Assembly: GCA_031258915.1 (NCBI GenBank)
Contig: JAIRMD010000081.1
Coordinates: forward strand, 1-5,797
DNA: 5,797 nt
Reading direction: 5' to 3'
DNA from: Prevotellaceae bacterium
GTDB lineage: Bacteria; Bacteroidota; Bacteroidia; Bacteroidales; UBA932
The first letter of the stretch is position 1. Each line of letters opens with the position of its first letter. Made by a program: the position numbers and the translations under genes. This document shows, in pieces, positions 4,718 through 5,797 of this stretch. The notes under the pieces were generated by a model that was not told the DNA's origin, searched no databases, and worked only from the letters and a program-made list of their open reading frames with translations.

Positions 4718-5797
4718 CGGGCGCGTTGCTGCGCCTGCCTCCAAAAGCGTGGCGCAGCGCGCCGTTATCGCCGCCCTGCTTGCCGAAGGCGCAAGCACGC
4801 TGCGCAACATGAGCTTGTGTAGCGACACGCAGGCTGCGATAGGCGTGGCGCAAACGCTGGGGGCGCAGGTAGCGCAGCAGGGCAGCGACTGCTTCATCAC
4901 CTCCAACTTTTTTGCCAACAGCGTAGGCGCAGCATCGCTTTTTTGCGGCGAATCCGGGCTGCTGACGCGCATGGTTGCGCCCGTAGCCGCCTTGCTTCCG
5001 CAGGAGGTGGAGCTGAGCGGGCACGGCTCGCTTGCCTCCCGGCCTGTTGACATGGTGGAGGCTCCGCTGCGAGATTTGGGCGCAACCGCTACCACCACCG
5101 GCGGACGGCTTCCCCTCCGCGTGCGCGGGAGGCTGCAAGGCGGCAGCACGCGCATCGACGGAAGCCTGAGCTCGCAGCTGCTCTCCGGGCTGCTAATGGC
5201 GCTCCCGCTGGCACCGCAATGCTCATCCATACTCGTGAGCAACCTGAAAAGCAAACCCTACGTTGACCTTACGGTGGAGCTGCTGAAATCATTCGGGGTG
5301 AGCGTTGCGCACGAGCGCTACGAAATTTTCCGCATCAACGGGCGGCAGCGCTACGCACCATGCTCCTACAGCGTAGAGGGCGACTGGAGCGGGGCATCGT
5401 GCCTGCTGGTGGCGGGAGCCATCGCCGGAAGCGTCGCTGTGGAAAATCTTAACGTGCGCTCGGCGCAGGCCGACAAGGAAATTCTGTCCGTGCTGGAGCA
5501 AGCCGGAGCAAGCGTAAGCGTGGAGCGCAGCGGCAGCGGGCAGTGCGCTGTTACCGCCTCGCAATCCGCTCTTCAACCCAACAGCTTACGTGCGTTTTCC
5601 TTCGACGCCACCAGCTGCCCCGACCTGTTTCCTGCTATTGTCGCGCTGGCCTCATGCTGCAATGGGGTTAGCGCCGTGAAGGGTGTTTCGCGGCTGGCGC
5701 ACAAGGAGAGCAACCGTGCGCTGACCCTGCAAAAAGAGTTTGGATGCCTGGGCATAGAAATTCAGCTGCGGGGCGACGAAATGCTCATCACCGGCGG
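4686..5797 (+). CDS. aroA: 3-phosphoshikimate 1-carboxyvinyltransferase (EPSP synthase), 3' end outside window
   Basis: Step 6: transfers the enolpyruvyl group of PEP to shikimate 3-phosphate. The frame is open from ATG 4686 to the edge, giving 370 residues of a usual 410-440, so about 40-60 are missing. Motifs in order: PASKSVAQR (Lys20, Ser21, Arg25, substrate binding), SDTQAA (46-51), LFCGESGLLTR (85-95), SRP with Arg119, SLSSQLLSGLLMALPLA (160-176, Ser162-Ser163-Gln164), KPYVDLTVELLKSFGV (190-205, Tyr192), VEGDWSGAS (230-238), CPDLFP (311-316) with catalytic Asp313, and HKESNRA (339-345) with Lys340, Glu341 and Arg344. The start is fixed because no other start codon lies between the upstream frame limit and Lys20; the gene therefore overlaps aroE-aroK by 32 bases in another frame. 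The PEP-site loop GESGLLTR differs from the class I GNAGTAMR, and KESNR replaces the common KE(S/T)DR. Both look like family variation rather than decay. Confidence 0.93.
   Translation, partial: MTKSVKPSTVSGRVAAPASKSVAQRAVIAALLAEGASTLRNMSLCSDTQAAIGVAQTLGAQVAQQGSDCFITSNFFANSVGAASLFCGESGLLTRMVAPVAALLPQEVELSGHGSLASRPVDMVEAPLRDLGATATTTGGRLPLRVRGRLQGGSTRIDGSLSSQLLSGLLMALPLAPQCSSILVSNLKSKPYVDLTVELLKSFGVSVAHERYEIFRINGRQRYAPCSYSVEGDWSGASCLLVAGAIAGSVAVENLNVRSAQADKEILSVLEQAGASVSVERSGSGQCAVTASQSALQPNSLRAFSFDATSCPDLFPAIVALASCCNGVSAVKGVSRLAHKESNRALTLQKEFGCLGIEIQLRGDEMLITG
4752..4805 (+). repeat. Two-part inverted repeat near the start of aroA
   Basis: GCGCAGCG (4752-4759) pairs with CGCTGCGC (4798-4805), and TGCTTGC (4777-4783) pairs with GCAAGCA (4791-4797). 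The two right arms are contiguous, so a 15-base segment could be fully paired, with a 17-base bulge on the left side (4760-4776) and a 7-base loop (4784-4790). It starts 66 bases after the aroA ATG, close to the offset of the hairpins in aroB and aroD. It is weaker than those two and could be chance in GC-rich sequence. Confidence 0.4.

Noticed and set aside
4592..5254. 220-codon open frame on the minus strand opposite the aroE-aroK end and aroA
   Set aside because: The + strand carries AroK and AroA motifs throughout. The antisense product is a low-complexity Ser/Ala/Arg-rich sequence with no recognisable domain.
5495..5513. Direct repeat of GGAGCAAGC in aroA with a 10-base period
   Set aside because: Two short copies within conserved-length coding sequence, read in different frames, look like coincidence.

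Overview
The window reads as a stretch of a Bacteroidota chromosome, probably Bacteroidales-like, with GC content in the mid-50s percent by eye. Three things support this. The one good promoter match is the Bacteroidota -7 element TAnnTTTG, upstream of lemA. None of the gene starts has a clear Shine-Dalgarno sequence. A LemA lipoprotein is paired with a TPM-domain protein with a Gly-rich tail. Every gene is on the + strand. The genus cannot be named from the sequence.

Layout. Positions 1-126 are the last 41 codons of an unidentified gene. Positions 127-251 are an intergenic region with a GC-rich fold and a promoter. Positions 252-854 encode a LemA-family lipoprotein, and 856-1605 encode a secreted, membrane-anchored TPM-domain protein (YgcG-like); the two genes are one base apart. 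Positions 1606-1692 are an AT-rich spacer almost filled by a heptanucleotide tandem repeat. From 1693 to the right edge lie the genes for shikimate pathway steps 2 to 6: aroB (1693-2709), aroD of type I (2742-3419), a fused aroE-aroK gene (3419-4717) and aroA (4686 to beyond the edge).

How the genes work together. The aro genes lie in exactly the order of the reactions: 3-dehydroquinate synthase, 3-dehydroquinate dehydratase, shikimate dehydrogenase plus shikimate kinase on one chain, then EPSP synthase. The set of activities is that of the fungal AROM polypeptide, but the order differs and only E and K are fused. Spacing (32 bp, then a 1-base TGATG overlap, then a 32-base overlap) implies one translationally coupled operon. 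The lemA-TPM pair has no visible link to aromatic biosynthesis. No terminator or promoter is visible between the two modules, so read-through across the heptamer repeat is possible.

The most unusual signal is structural. aroB and aroD each carry an exceptionally long, near-perfect inverted repeat with a 6-base loop. Both begin about 70-74 bases after the start codon and both overlap codons for conserved residues. aroA has a weaker two-part version at a similar offset (66 bases). Nothing similar was seen in lemA, the TPM gene or aroE-aroK, where stems found by eye were at most 7 bp. The second oddity is the heptamer array before aroB, whose two unit types are arranged AAAG-AAG-AG.
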